The notes: a model not told the origin generated them from the letters alone. DNA of 64,000 bases from Myrica gale (GCA_963930655.1 OZ005618.1:21550501-21614500); one strand, 5' to 3'; positions 1 through 12,752 are shown, numbered from the stretch's first letter. Program-made: numbers and translations.

Positions 1-899
1 AATCTCAATGCTTTTACCACTTCCTTAATTGCTAGCCAGTAGATCTCTAACATTAAAATTAGTGAAATCTCTAATGTTTTAATCTTTCAAGCTAGCGGTA
101 CTGCAAGCAGCCAATGTTTCAACGACAGGACGTAGGGTTGAATTTCATTTCTCATGATCATCAGCTAGAGATCAGAAACGAAGAAAAGCTACAATATTCT
201 TATCATGTGGAAGATCGATCTTTATTGATCATCAGGCACTAATATTGTTTGTTTATTTAAAAACATCTCGTGAATTGCTAGAGTTTTCTTCTGCAAAATT
301 TCCTCTGTCAATTATATATTAGAGATCAATCAGCCACAAATGCAGGTTAACACGTCAATGTAATTAAGCACGCGGCCGGCGAAGTCCTGCATATGCCATG
401 GGTTCTAGGTTTGAGCTGTAATCACAGCTTTTCATCGATGATGGGTAAGTGTGTGAATGTTGACGGTCCAAGTTGGATCTGTTGAATCCAATTGTGGCTC
501 TTTGAACACCATTAATGAACCAGAAAGGGCATTGTACTCAACCAAACCATTTAATAAACCATATCTTGTTGGTTCTTCTGCCCCTATTATACGCGGTTTA
601 TACACTACTGGCCCAGCAAGTCAGGAGGGTTCCCAATGTCCATCGACTAGATAGGTCTTTAATTAATTATCCTGAGGATATATACGCTTTAATTTCTAAC
701 AACCATAGTACTTTCGTGGTAGCAGTAGTGTACTCTTATCTCCGGTCTGGATACATTTTTGAGGGTCTGAATATCATATTCGAACTTCAATATATTGCCG
801 AGTACGTAAGAGTCACCCAAATCACGCAGGAAAAAAAGTCACTTAATCGGGCTGGGATCTTAATTTTTCTCCCGCAGTGGGAAACGATATAATTTGTTT
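1..899. other. Intergenic, no gene recognised
   Basis: AT-rich DNA with two short overlapping open frames (457-654 and 515-892) that contain no motif I recognise and no flanking splice or start context. I see no gene, RNA or repeat boundary here apart from the target-site copy of the next element at 900-908. Confidence 0.5.
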
Positions 900-908
900 A
901 TTAAATTA

Positions 909-1408
909 GGGATAAAATCATAGTTAACCCTTTATATTTGGACAAAAATCAAGTTGTTACCCTTATTTTTTAATCCAACAATTTGAGACCCATAACTTCA
1001 AAATCTATCAATCTTTAGCCCCGACTAAATTAAACGTTAAATCAGACAGAAAAACATGAAAAATGACCAAAATGCCCATCCAAAATAAAATTACTAAAAA
1101 TATTAAAAACATTCATTAAAAATAAAAAATGATATTTTAAAAAAAACTATATTGAAACTCTATTTCAATAATATATTTATTTTAATTTATTTCTTAAATT
1201 TATATTTATTTATTTATTTATTAAAATTTAGCCTTGGAGGGGCATTTCGGTCATTTTGCATGAATTTTCGTCGGACTTAACGCTTGATTTAGACCGAGGG
1301 CGAAGATTGATAGGTTTTGAAAGTTACGAGTCTCAAATCGTTGGATTGAAAATAAGGATAACAACTTAATTTTTGTCCAAATATAGGGGCTAACTATGAG
1401 TTTACCCC
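909..1408. mobile_element. MULE-type MITE with ~170-bp inverted repeats
   Basis: The two ends, about 909-1080 and 1238-1408, are inverted copies of each other; the outer TIR reads GGGATAAAATCATAGTTAAC at the left and its near complement at the right. The element is flanked by a perfect 9-bp duplication, ATTAAATTA, at 900-908 and 1409-1417. A 9-bp duplication with long TIRs is diagnostic of Mutator-like elements. The AT-rich centre has no coding capacity, so this is a non-autonomous foldback copy. Confidence 0.9.
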
Positions 1409-1417
1409 ATTAAATTA

Positions 1418-2118
1418 TTAGTAACAAGTGAGTGAGAAACGATTATTTAGTAAGCGATCTGTTTGAAAGGAATCGTGTATAGTTGAGTGTGTTTCCTTCC
1501 CGTGAACATGCCCCCAATGACTTACCGTCCTTAATAGAAGTACCTTGCAGTCTGTGGGAAAGAGAGTTTCTGATTTCTTCTAAGCGTGAATTAGAGATTT
1601 TTTCTTTGTGGGTGACGAGGAAATCCGTTGCACCAAGCTTTTGGACACTTGGTTTGGACGGATTTAACCTAATTGGAAAATACGCCGACCAAACTAGGAG
1701 CATAATGGTAAACTCATACGCAATTGAACCAAAATTAGAGATTTAATTCAAGTAATAGTTTAGTTAGAGTTTTCCGGTGAAGTAATTGGAAGATTCTCCG
1801 AGGATTTTTTTGAGGGATTGAAATTCTCTCTAATTCATGGCCAAATTAGACTAATTTTAGAGACAAAGAAAGACATAGTAAGTATTGAATATCATAAAAC
1901 TCACACTATGAAATATCTTACGTACATAGATATTATTAAATGCTTTAGAACTCATATAAGTTTGTATCTATTTCTTCAAATAATGAATTAGAGAAGAAAT
2001 AATATGATTTTGGGATCATTTATAATTACCCTTGTCTTGAACTATCGTAACTTTCTATTCCAATATGTAATGTACCATATACTTTCTTAAATTTACCTGT
2101 TTCTATTGGTTTAAATAA
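1418..2118. other. Intergenic, no gene recognised
   Basis: AT-rich spacer. Open frames on both strands at about 1443-1746 overlap each other and resemble no family I know. Nothing else supportable. Confidence 0.4.
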
Positions 2119-2753
2119 GGAAAAAGTACCCAAACAGTTCATGTGGTTTCACATTGTGATAAAATTGACCCCGTAGTTTCCACTTGAACAAATTAGTCAC
2201 TGTAGTCAGTAAATTGTTGCAACGTGGTCCCTCCGTCAATCTTCTCGTGAAGCCATTAACGGAACACGCTGACTTCTCAATAATTTACCACATGGACACT
2301 GATGAGCTGACAATTTTCACACATGAAATGCCAGCTCATCCAAATTTTTAACAAGTCACATTGAGTAAATTGGCAACAACAAATGTAGAAGGGGTGGTTC
2401 TTTAATCGTATAAAATGGCGAAGGAAAAATGGAGAAGTGCACAGTGGTTTGATTTGGGGGGAAATGAAGAAAGGAGAATTTGGGGATTTCGGGTTAAGGC
2501 ATTCGACTGCCTATGTTTTTGTTTTTGTTATTGATAAGCTAGCATTCTACTGTGAAAATTGACCGTTTATCAGTGTCCACATGGTAAATCATTGACAAGT
2601 CAGCGTGCTCCGTTAATAGCTTCATGAGGGGATTGACGAAGGGACCGCATTATAATAGTTTGCTGACTATAGGGACTAACTTGTTCAAGTGGAAACTACG
2701 GGGACCATTTTGTCACAACGTGAAACCATAGAGACTGTTTGGATACTTTTCCC
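2119..2753. mobile_element. Long-TIR foldback MITE (MULE-like)
   Basis: Left arm (about 2119-2320) and right arm (about 2560-2753) are long inverted copies; outer ends are GGAAAAAGTACCCAAACAG and the complement of GGGAAAAGTATCCAAACAG. Arms share the phrase structure (GTGGTTTCAC..., TAGTTTCCACTTGAACAA) found in the palindromic elements at 41388-41713 and 54850-55185, so these appear to be one dispersed family. The flanks share only AATAA, so the target-site duplication is not clear. No coding capacity. Confidence 0.8.
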
Positions 2754-3315
2754 AATAAATACTATAAACCAATAGAGTATATCATTATACTTTCTTAAAT
2801 TATTTGATCCATATAATATATATTATCACACCAAGAATGAACGGTCAAAATTAGGAGTATGATCTGGCTATTATGTACTAACTAATGACGTACTTGGAGT
2901 AAACTTAATAATAACCAATGAAGACTTTTAAAATGATTTCTATCCCCAAAAACGTAGTGACATCTCCTAATTCCTTTGTACTTCTGGCTAAATGACAAAA
3001 TTAGAAATTTATATTAATGGGAGTTTAATAATTTGTTCATTGACCTGCGCCGTAATTTTTAATATATATAGGTGATTGACATGTGAAATTGCAAGTGGGC
3101 GCGAATGTATATTCATTGAAGACCAGCCTTATAAAAAGTTGTAAGTACAACTTGAGGACGAAACCGTTCTTTGACTACTTCCATTGGATATTCTAATTAA
3201 GAAAATCTATATATTTGTCTCCAAAGAAAAAAGTAAAATCTATATATATATATATAACCTCGGTCAACATGTGATCGATTAGAGCTAAAGCCATCATCCC
3301 ATAGCCGTGAGATTG

Positions 3316-3317
<2 letters not shown>

Positions 3318-3351
<34 letters not shown>
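3318..3351. repeat. (TA)n microsatellite
   Basis: About 17 uninterrupted TA units, with a shorter TA run at about 3241-3256. The open frame crossing it is a repeat artefact. The rest of 2754-3500 is AT-rich spacer in which I see no gene. Confidence 0.95.
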
Positions 3352-3353
<2 letters not shown>

Positions 3354-3504
3354 ACATTGAATAATTTGTGTAACCTACTGGCCGTTCTCACCCAGTTCCT
3401 ATTTGTTATCCTCATTCATTTACTAACCACATAAAAGTTGATTGATTATTGAATATAGAGAAAGATAAATTGAGATTATTCAAGAGCTTTTTTTTGGCTA
3501 AAAT

Positions 3505-4095
3505 AAGAAAAAGATAATACACTTGGGGCCCTTCAATATTTATGAGGCTCTGGATACTTTCTACTACAATCTATTATTTTTTCGTTGCACCTAGTTACTA
3601 ACTATTGACTTTGGTGGTGTTTGGGGGTAAAAATTTTCACCCCTCAAATTTCTACACTCATTAAAAAATTATAAAATAATCACTCTCTTTATCAAAATTT
3701 TTTATTATTGTAATATTTAAATCTTCTCTCTTCACTTTTTTTATAAAATCTCATAAAAATATTTTAACTTTTTCACAAACCATAATATCCCAAAATTTTC
3801 AACCCCCAAAATTTTTACTGTCGAACACCCCCTTTAGATGCTTTGTACTCTCTCTTAATTTTTTTTATCAATTTAAAAAGAAAAATAATTTTTTTATTAG
3901 AATTGAGGATAAAATCATAATTTTTGATTAAAAATATCAATGTTGGTCAACATTGAAAAAGAATTTGAACAGATAAGGTAAAATGTATGAAATCAATAGT
4001 CAATCATGAGTGTAATGTGACAAAAATAGTAATTAATGGGGCAAAGTGTCAATAGTCATATAATTGAAGGAGGTAAAGTGTATTTATCTCTACTT
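3505..4095. mobile_element. Palindromic MITE, family shared with 8459-8758
   Basis: Inverted arms at about 3510-3610 and 3985-4090 (AGATAATACACTT against the complement of AAGTGTATTTATCT), with the inner phrase CAATCTATTATTTTTT-GTTGCACC also present in the element at 8459. Boundaries are approximate because no clean duplication is visible. A second MITE is nested at 3616-3829. Confidence 0.6.
3616..3829. mobile_element. Small MITE nested in the preceding element
   Basis: Terminal inverted repeats GGTGTTTGGGGGTAAAAATT and the complement GGTGTTCGACAGTAAAAATT bound a 214-bp AT-rich body. Related copies lie at 10011-10183 and about 58434-58645. Target-site duplication not clear. Confidence 0.7.
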
Positions 4096-4776
4096 TAAAT
4101 GAAGATGTAAAAGAGATAAAGTTTAAAAATATAATACTGTATCAATCACTTCATTAAAACTCCACCAACAACGTTGAGAAAAACTTATTGAAACAAATAA
4201 TTATATATAGATAATGTGCATAAGGAAAATGAGAGAAAATTTTATTATTTCTGAAATCTTATACACCATTAAAATTAAACTAAACGATATGCTATTTTTA
4301 GACTCAGCTACTAACTCTAAATCCAAAATTAATTTATCAGATGTTTATGATATATATTTATTTGAACAGTTTTTTTTTCTACAAAAAAAGGTGGAAGGGC
4401 CGGGTAACTAACATATACTCCTCCTAGACGTGATTATAAGAAACTCCCCCACTACAAAATATACGAAAACGGACCTATTCATACCCGAACACGAATACGT
4501 ACGGGCCTGCTCCTGGGCATCCGTATTTGCAGACTTCCAAACCAGCTAGGTTACCACATTTACAAGTTATCAAACAGTAGCTACATACATAGAAAAAGGT
4601 CCATGAATATATATATATATTCTAGGTGAACGCGTAGGTAATCATAATTTATTCTTACAATAGCCAACAGAAAATTGTTTAACAAGCTGTTCATCTACTT
4701 CAATTAATAACATCAATATCTTAGCAGATTAATTAACTTAATACAGTGGCTTACTAATGATAATGATTTCTCCTTT
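4096..4776. other. Intergenic, no gene recognised
   Basis: AT-rich spacer with a short TA run near 4606-4620. The open frame at 4214-4411 has no recognisable features. Confidence 0.4.
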
Positions 4777-7048
4777 CACTACAAAAAAAACGACCTATAG
4801 CAGCGGTTTTTTAGCGGCGGTTGAGATCGCCGCTATATCTCCGTCGGCATAGGTCTATAGCGGCGGTTCGGGTGACCGCTGGTGAAGACCTCGGGTCTCG
4901 ACCGCCGCTATAGGCTTGAGCGCACTTGCACTTTTTGGCACTTAAGGGTCTGTAGCGGCGGTCGGTACCGCCGCTAAATACCTAATATGACCGCCGCTAT
5001 ATGTCTATAGCGACGGTCAGTTGCCACCTATAGCAGCGGTCGGTGACCGCCGCTATAGGTTTGCAGCTTTTTTTTTGCCAGCATTTCCAAATCACCACTA
5101 AATTTTTCCTATATTTTCTATACATGCTTTTTTAATCGATAATACAAATTTATTTTAATAATCATAATTCATTAGATGTAAAAATTTAAAGACCAAAGAT
5201 AATAAAATAAAATAAAATTTATTATTGATTAATAACATTTTACAACAAATACAAGAATATCTACAAGTAATCTAAAAAGTAACAAATTTCTTATATAAAC
5301 TAACAATAAACAAAGACCAGCTAAAATATTCAAATACAACACAATATCACATATCAACGTCCTCTTGAATTCCTTTCACATATCAACAACCTCTTGAATT
5401 CCTGTAATTGAAAACAAATATCACATGAGAAATAAAAAAAGATGTCGTCCTTCCTGGACTTCGGGGCACAGAGGGAGATGTTGCTGCTAAATTTGAGTGA
5501 GAAAAAGGAGAAGAGTTGGAAGTTGTTATAGGAGGAAGCGGTAAACGGTGACTTTGTTGCTTCCCATCATCAGGCCAGCTCGTCTGCGACTCAATGGGTG
5601 TCCCTCCTGCTCTAGGATGAGTAGGTGTAACAGCACCACTATGAATCAAAGAAGTTCACCGAAATCAAAGAAGTTTACCTGCAAAATCAATGAAACCCAA
5701 CTGAAATCAAAAGAGATCTGTAAAAAAAAAAAAACCTAAAACAGGGAAATTGCGAAAAGAACAAGATAATGTCAAAGAGAGGGGGAGAGAGGCCGGAGGT
5801 GGAGAGCACCGGAGCAGTAGAGCAAACAAAGATGCAGAGGGAGAGAGCTGAGAGGTTCGGCATCGGGTGAAGGGGGAAAATGCGGGGGTGAGGGGAATTA
5901 AACGAGGCTGAGAGGTTCGCGTTTTAGGGCGCGCGCGGGGAGGGGAAATTTTCGCGTATTAGGGGGAGGAGTTTTTAAGAACGGGGGAGGGAGAAGTGGG
6001 GGAACGACAGCGTTTTTAGGTAGGATACTTAGAATAGTATATATAATAAGTTATATATGTGTTTTTAGTAAATTATAATAGTATTTAAAAATCTTTATAC
6101 TTAGAATTAAATACATAGCATATTATTTTACACTCTTTTTCATAACTAGTATAATAATCTTAATTAAAATAAGTTGGTAGTAATAATATATAATACTTAA
6201 CCATTAAAAGTATAATCCTTTCTATATAACATTGCATGATCTATGATAAGTGTTTATCCTATACATGATATGTACTAATTAAACTAAGTATTTTATATGC
6301 ATGTACATATCTAATGACTAAATCATAGCCTCTATGACCATATATTAAGTTATACAACTTAATAATACTTATAATTTAATTTAATTAAAATAAAATTAAT
6401 AAATTGGTAGTGTATATTATATAATATTTATAATTTAAAAATATAATGTCTTCTTTTATAACATTGTATGATTTGTATATGTTTTTATATGTTTATTATA
6501 TGTTTATTATATGTACTCTAATTGCATAAGTTAAATATTATGTTTATATTATGCAACAACCTTAATGTTCATAACACTCTCTCTAACTTAATATTTTATT
6601 AAGTATGTCTTTAAATTAAAATTTTTCACATACATGACAAACTAAATTATATATTAACATAAATACAATAATATTTAACATTAAAAAAATTATAACTAAT
6701 TAAAAATACATATTTCATCTTATACCTATAGCAGCGGTCAACACAAAATCGCTGTTATAGGTTATTTTTCAGCGGTGTTTGCGTCTGCAAACGCCGCTGA
6801 ATGTGGGCTCTATAGTGGCGGTCGGCCTGACCGTCGCTATCGAGACTGCCTCTATAGAGACCGCCGCTACAGGTACCACTTTCAGCGGCGTTTTGAGAAA
6901 AACGCTGTGAAATGGGGGTCTATCGCGGCGGTCAGTGTAGAGACCGCCGCTACAGGTACCCCTTTCGCAGCGTTTTTTAAAAAACGCCGCAAAAAACCTC
7001 CTTAGCGGCGTTTTTAGCGACCGCCGCTAAAGACCCTTTTTTGTAGTG
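4777..7048. mobile_element. Non-autonomous CACTA (En/Spm) transposon
   Basis: Begins CACTACAAAAAA at 4777 and ends TTTTTTGTAGTG at 7048, flanked by the 3-bp duplication TTT (4774-4776 and 7049-7051). Subterminal regions 4790-5062 and 6725-7030 are packed with copies of AGCGGCGGT and its complement ACCGCCGCT in both orientations, the expected array of transposase binding sites. The interior holds an AT-rich stretch and a purine-rich, GC-rich block at 5780-6010. No transposase frame is visible, so at 2272 bp this is a deletion derivative mobilised in trans. Confidence 0.95.
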
Positions 7049-7374
7049 TTTGGCAAAGAGACACCCTTAGCCTTAACTTTTGTTTTTCTTTAAGATTATC
7101 TTAAGCAATATTTTCATGAGTTGCTTTTTTTTAAAAAAAAAATTATTAACTTTTTAGTGTTTGCTTGATGCCCTAAAAATATTCAGGAAATTAAACAAAA
7201 TATGTTATTTGGTTTTATTTAGTAGTATCAATTGATTTAGAATTCGTATTTTTCTGTTAATTAGAGTTTTATCTAGAATATATTAATGTTACGTAAATAA
7301 GAGCCATAGACTTCACTTAAGATTTTCCATTGACCTTTTTTTTTTTCAACTTCCCAAATATATAAACTCAGCAA

Positions 7375-7802
7375 TGGCTTAATTGCATTACAGGTTTGTG
7401 CGGTATACCGTTTTTACAAATTCGTCTCTGTGGTATTACTTTGTACAAACAGGTCCCTGTCGTATCACTTTGTACAAAAGTTAGTCCTTCCGTCCATCAA
7501 GCGTTAACACACTAACAAAATGAAAGTCGGTCGACCGCTACAAAAAGGCAACTTGCAGCGGCCGATCGGTTCGTGTAACGGTCGACTGGTTAATGTTACG
7601 GTCGACCGCATCATCTCATTCGTTTCTGAAGTGGTTAATGTACCAATCGACCGGTTTGTGATTTGTATGTTAATGTCTGATCAACGGAGGGACTAACTTT
7701 TATCTAGAAGGGTGACCACATGGACCTGTTTGTACAAAATGATATCACATAGACGAATTTGTAAAAAGTTATACCACATGAACCTACTGTACAATCAAGC
7801 CA
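7375..7802. mobile_element. Long-TIR foldback MITE
   Basis: Left arm from TGGCTTAATTGCATTACAGG and right arm ending in the complement of TGGCTTGATTGTACAGTAGG; both arms extend over 100 bp (the ...TTTGTACAAACAGGTCC... phrase appears inverted at each side). No coding capacity; target-site duplication not clear. Confidence 0.75.
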
Positions 7803-8458
7803 ATATTTTATTGCAAAACAGCTGGCACATGCATGCGTTGTGGATATGAACTACAAAGGCAGCAAAGTTCTAAATCTTTTGACTAGTCAAAAGCTAATAA
7901 ATATATATAAATCATTTTAAATTTACATACAAATAGGTAAAATCCAATAAATTCCCCAAATATATAACAAGCAGTGAAAAAAATTGAATGGGCTATTTAT
8001 AATGACAAGAAATAAAAAAAAATTATTGAAAAATCAATGTCGCCATCTACCATATATATATATATATACTTTTACACTGATCTTCAAGTTTGATTAGTTT
8101 CTATTTCTTTCTCAATTATTGTGCTTGATCATCTGCGCGTACAAACTTCTTTTATAGTTGAAAAGGACAAAAGTGATGAACAGTCAGAAGATGCATGCGC
8201 AAACTGTTACTACCCACACGTTTCTCAATTTCTTAATTACGGGGTTCATATAATCTCTATCACATATAGATAAATCAATGGGAATGGGAATGGATCGAAG
8301 TTGACATTTCTTAAGTGTCCACCTCCATGCATATCATCATCTTTAGACTTTTAATTATCCTGATTACGTAACACTGTATCAACGGCTGCAATTTCTCCTA
8401 TGAATGTAGCCTAAAAACCCATCTCTAAACACGACACCGTTGGGGCAAATTTTAAATA

Positions 8459-8758
8459 GGGATAAATATGATAAATATATTTTGTACCTTTTAATTATGG
8501 GTGTCTTGACACTTTGCACCATAATCTATTATTTTTATCTTATTGCACCCACTGAATATTAATTTCAAACACTTTACATTTTTTGTTAATTTTTTTTATT
8601 AATTTGGACGGAAAATAATTATTTGGGAGTGGCCAAAAATAAATTTTCATCTAAAATGACGAAAAATTTTAACGGATGGTGCAATATATTTGAAATTAAT
8701 AGTTTGTGAGCTCAATGTGACAAAAATAATAGATTGAAGTGCAAAGTATATTTAATTC
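8459..8758. mobile_element. MULE-type MITE with 9-bp duplication
   Basis: A 300-bp palindromic element starting GGGATAAATATGATAAATAT, with inverted inner arms (ACACTTTGCACCATAATCTA against its near complement near 8730). The perfect 9-bp duplication TTTTAAATA lies at 8450-8458 and 8759-8767. Part of a dispersed family with copies or fragments at about 3505-4095, 15620-15720 and 27965-28325. Confidence 0.85.
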
Positions 8759-9072
8759 TTTTAAATATAAAAGAAGAATAGACGTATGCATACCGATATT
8801 CCTTGTAGCATGTATATCATAGGCTCTTGTTACTTTAAGCTTATGAAAAAGGTAATTTGAATCGGTCACAAAGAAGCAACTTAGATTGAAGTTCTCGATC
8901 TCTTTGTGGATAATTCTTCGTGTGCCGTTTGAATTTTTCAAACTTATGTTCATGTTTTCTTATCTTTTGATGACATGTTATCTATTTATTTTTTTTGTAA
9001 GCAAATGATGGACCAGGACTTAGCCTGCAGAAGATGGAGGATTCGACCACTAGACCTAACCCTCCCCAAAGA

Positions 9073-9535
9073 CAGGGCCGGCTCAAGGTTAAGGCAACTT
9101 AGGCGGTGGCCTAAGGCCTCACCCTGAGCAAGGCCCCATAAAGACTAAAAATAATTTTTTATTTTTATTTTAGTTTTTTGTGTGTTGTAGATGACCCAAA
9201 AATAAAAAGACAACTGTGCTAAGAAAAAATGGCAATATGCAATATTTTCATATTTTTTTATCATGAGTGAATTAATATATTTCTTTCGGGCCTCCAAATC
9301 CATTTTTAGATATTTCTAAACTTTGCTCAAAGAGAAAAATGCCTTATAAATTTCTTAATTGTTCTAGTCATAGAGACTTGATGTCATGTATGAGGGCCTC
9401 ATAAAAAATAATTAATGGGACCTTTGAATATTTTATATTAAATTTAATAATTTTCAGATAATTTTAAATATTTTATATAAAAAATCTTAATAATTTATTT
9501 TACCTTAGACCCCATTTAGTTTGAGTCAGTCCTAT
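9073..9535. mobile_element. hAT-like MITE
   Basis: Starts CAGGGCCGGCTCAAGG and ends with the complement of TAGGACTGACTCAAA; the flanks CCAAAGA and CCAAAGG suggest an imperfect 7-8-bp duplication. AT-rich body with no coding capacity. Family assignment rests on end sequence and duplication length only. Confidence 0.55.
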
Positions 9536-10010
9536 CCAAAGGGTGGAGGTACCAACTGAAGTAACGTTCATTGGCGACATGTTTTCTATTTCATGCGTGC
9601 TGGATTGTAGTTTTGATTAGATGCGTTTCGTTCTTTATAAATTAAAGCATGATTAAGTTTATAATATTGGTAAAATGTGTGGTGGTTATGGCTTTTGTTT
9701 CTCAATTAGCAAGGTTGGGAAACGAAGGCCACGTCCGCTCGAACGCTTTCTCTAAACTAAAAGTTTGGGAAACGAGAGGTTCGTTAGCCTGTAACTTTTA
9801 GCTCTTGACTCCGACTAAAACGGGATATCAGAATCTTTTGGGTCAATGGTTACACCTGGACGGTTTGACCATATAAACGGGATGGCTTTTTTTTTTTTGC
9901 ATCGTTCTACTCCTTCAGACTTGATGGCATATTCTCAAGTCTACGGTTTAAAGTCCGCCTTGATTTTTTTTTTCGAATAAATTTCAGACACCAATTCACA
10001 TTATTTAGGT

Positions 10011-10183
10011 GGTGTTTATTTGTAGAAATTTTGGGTTGTAAAAATGTTGAGTATTGGGGTTTGTGAAAAAATATAGATATAGAAGATTTAATTGATTATA
10101 ATATTATTTTATAATTTAATGAAAATAGATTATTTTATATTTGTTTGGAAATTTTGAGGGTGAAAACTTCCAACCCAAACACC
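10011..10183. mobile_element. Small MITE related to 3616-3829
   Basis: Ends GGTGTTTATTTGTAGAAATT and the complement of GGTGTTTGGGTTGGAAGTTT around an AT-rich body. No clear duplication. Confidence 0.65.
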
Positions 10184-10299
10184 ACGTAACGTATCCGCAC
10201 AAGTTAATTTTAACGTCACAGCAAATCTTAAAAAAATTAATCAGCTTACTAATCAACCTCCTATTTAAATTGCGAGTAGTTTTGGGTAAATAATAATTT

Positions 10300-10935
10300 G
10301 AACCTGAGTATAGGCCTAACTCACACTAGGGCTGCACAACCGGAATGCGGTCCTTAAATAATATAGGACCGGACCGGACCACTTATAAGTGGTCCGGTCC
10401 GGTCCGGTTTCACTAAATGCGGTCCGGACCGGTTTTAATTTTTTTCAATTTTTTTAATTTTTTAAAATTTTTTCAAAATTTTTTTTAGGTTAATTTCAAA
10501 TGGGAAGTGTATATAAAAATGTTAAGTTTTAGTTTTAGATAAAAATTAAACGTTTTATGTTTATAATTTGTATTAAAAATATAAAAAATATATATATTTT
10601 TTATTTTTTTAATAAATGCGGTCCGGTCCGGTCCGGACCGCATTTATTATTAAAGAGGACCGGACCGCATTTTAAGAAAAAGGACCGGACCGGACCGGAA
10701 ATCCGGTCCGGTTTTCCGGTCTGCGGTCCGGTTCTGTTCACCCCTAACTCACACTCCCACTTGAGTTATTCGGGTCGCTAGATGGGTTAAAATGGGCCTT
10801 TAATTTAGAGATAAGTGGACTAATAGTTTGAACTCCTGAGTGTATGCCTAACTCCCACTCCCACTCCCACTCGAGCTATTGGGGTCGCTAGGTGGGTTAA
10901 AGTGGACCTTTAATTTAGAGGTAAGTGGACTGATA
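10300..10935. repeat. ~105-bp tandem duplication, first unit split by a hAT MITE
   Basis: Unit 2 (10830-10935) repeats unit 1 (10300-10326 plus 10747-10829): both carry a GAAC-CTGAGT start, a CTAACTC-CACTCCCAC stretch, then GGTCGCTAG-TGGGTTAAA and TTTAATTTAGAG. Unit 1 is interrupted by the hAT element at 10327-10746, so the duplication is older than the insertion. Confidence 0.85.
10327..10746. mobile_element. hAT MITE with GGTCC/CCGGACC repeats
   Basis: Begins TAGGGCTGCACAACCGGA and ends GTTCTGTTCACCCCTA, with the perfect 8-bp duplication ACTCACAC at 10319-10326 and 10747-10754, as expected for hAT elements. Both halves are filled with direct and inverted copies of CCGGTCC/GGACCGG around an AT-rich centre; these are probably transposase binding sites. 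No transposase frame. Confidence 0.92.
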
Positions 10936-12752
10936 GAAAAGATCTACATATTGAGGCACTATCTTCCAACTCTTGCTCTATAGGGTACCGTTTAAAAAGT
11001 TGGAAAGAGGGACCTTCACTGGTTGGATGCTCGTATCTAGAGGTGGACATGTGTTCAAATATTACAGGTAATAAGAGAGCCATTGACTTAATGTTGCACG
11101 TATCGTGGTTTGTGACACCGAAAGAAGATTTCCCTAAGAATCAATCCATTAATGTATAAAGGGTCAAACTAATAATAGAGCAAACATGATCATAAATCAG
11201 CCGGAAAAAAAAAAGATAGAGAAAAGAGGGGTTTAGGACTTGAGACGTAAGTACTCCTCTAACGAAATAAGTCAGGAAGATAAAAGATTTGAATCGCCAA
11301 GAACTATATGTGAAATATTGAGAGGAAAGTTCCTTGTAACGTGACCAAATTTACAACCAAATCATATGCTGATACAACAAAATGGCCTATCTAGAGTATA
11401 GATTCCTTTTTCTGGGTCATTCCAGAGTTTAGAATCTGGCTGCTGAAAATGAAGTCCAATGATCAAGCAATGTGATGGGCAAACGACGTTGCCCATTTTC
11501 CCAATTAATCTTAGCCACATTACAAGGTTTTATTGAAGGTAGCTAGCTTCAGCCTCTTGTAGAAGATCATATGCTTTCAACTGGGGGGGGGGGGGGGGGG
11601 GCTAGTCCTGCCAAAGCAGTGCTACCTCGTTATTGGATCACAATCCAGGATGCATGCCATTTTCTTTTTCGTTTTTTCCTTTTCGAAAGCTCTTGACTCT
11701 CGTCGTTGGCTCCAGACAGATATGTCCAATACGTACACATGTTAGTGAAAGATGTGGCAAAACGAGCACCTTGCACTTGATTTCCAAGTACCTCATACTG
11801 CTCTCTGCACTCAATTCCCCAAGTTCAGTGCATCGTGGTAACTGTCTGATCTTCTGGGGGCTCATTCAAAATCACTTTGACATGAAAGGGCCAAGAGGGC
11901 TAGACAATAATGATGACTCGTTCCAAAATGTCTTGCTGATATCTGGACATAATAACTCCCAGTTGAGATATGCTACACAGTGATATCTTCACGAGCTGCT
12001 TCAAAACCAGAGTGAAGGGGAGAGAAAGGACGCAGCTGATTTTCAAACAACCATTGTAAAACCTTTGTCAGATACATGAGCATCAATCCCATTTCAATGA
12101 GTGGACTATATTGATGCATACGGATTCATACAAGCAACCTCACTCTAGTTCAGCTGAAGGTTGAGTTAAATTGAGTACAGAACCTCGTGGACCCAATTTA
12201 TGCTATCCTTCCTTTCTTCTTTTTGTTCTCTGTTTTTTTCCCCGCTCCCAATTCGAATTCCTACATTAACAACAGTTATAATTTACCTGCTTTCCCATGC
12301 CTGGGATCCATTCAGAAATGAGCAAGGCACAGGTGCGAATGTGTTCAACTCTTCATGACATGGTGCATGTCAGAGTGGTTAAACACTCCAGTTCAGCGTT
12401 TCCTCGATTCGAAGTCTTCTTGAGGACAAACGAAAGGTATAACATGCATTATTTCAGCCCATCTCTACAACCACCACAAGGCTTGTCCAGGATAGATGTA
12501 ATATCTCCTTCATCACAAGCAATTGAATTTATGTCCATATCCACAAATTCCAACCTATGCTTTCTCTACTCTTTGAAAACATAAATAAACAGAAGAGTAA
12601 AAGAGTCCAACAATTTCAATGATTTAGTGGAGTGTACTATATGGCATGTAAGAACGACCAATGCCAAAAGAGAACAAATCCACCTTCAGTATACATCTGG
12701 CATGCAACCAACTGAACACACTTTGTCACTACAAGCACAAACAGCTGAACAG
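10936..12752. other. Downstream flank of the PPR gene, no second gene recognised
   Basis: Mixed-composition DNA. The part near 12752 is probably 3'UTR of the minus-strand PPR transcript. Open frames at 11633-11983, 12297-12584 and 12627-12911 carry no domain I recognise. A run of 19 G lies at 11583-11601. Confidence 0.45.
11583..11601. repeat. Run of 19 G
   Basis: Homopolymer in the PPR 3' flank; actual length is likely variable or uncertain. Confidence 0.9.

Noticed and set aside
515-892. 125-residue open frame near the window start
   Set aside because: No motif, start context or homologue that I recognise; composition looks like spacer.
4790-5062. Regularly repeated motif resembling a CRISPR-like array
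   Set aside because: Units occur in both orientations with irregular spacing inside a transposon end in plant DNA.
6775-7005. 76-residue Arg/Tyr-rich open frame
   Set aside because: It lies entirely in the CACTA subterminal AGCGGCGGT repeats; the periodic protein reflects the repeats.
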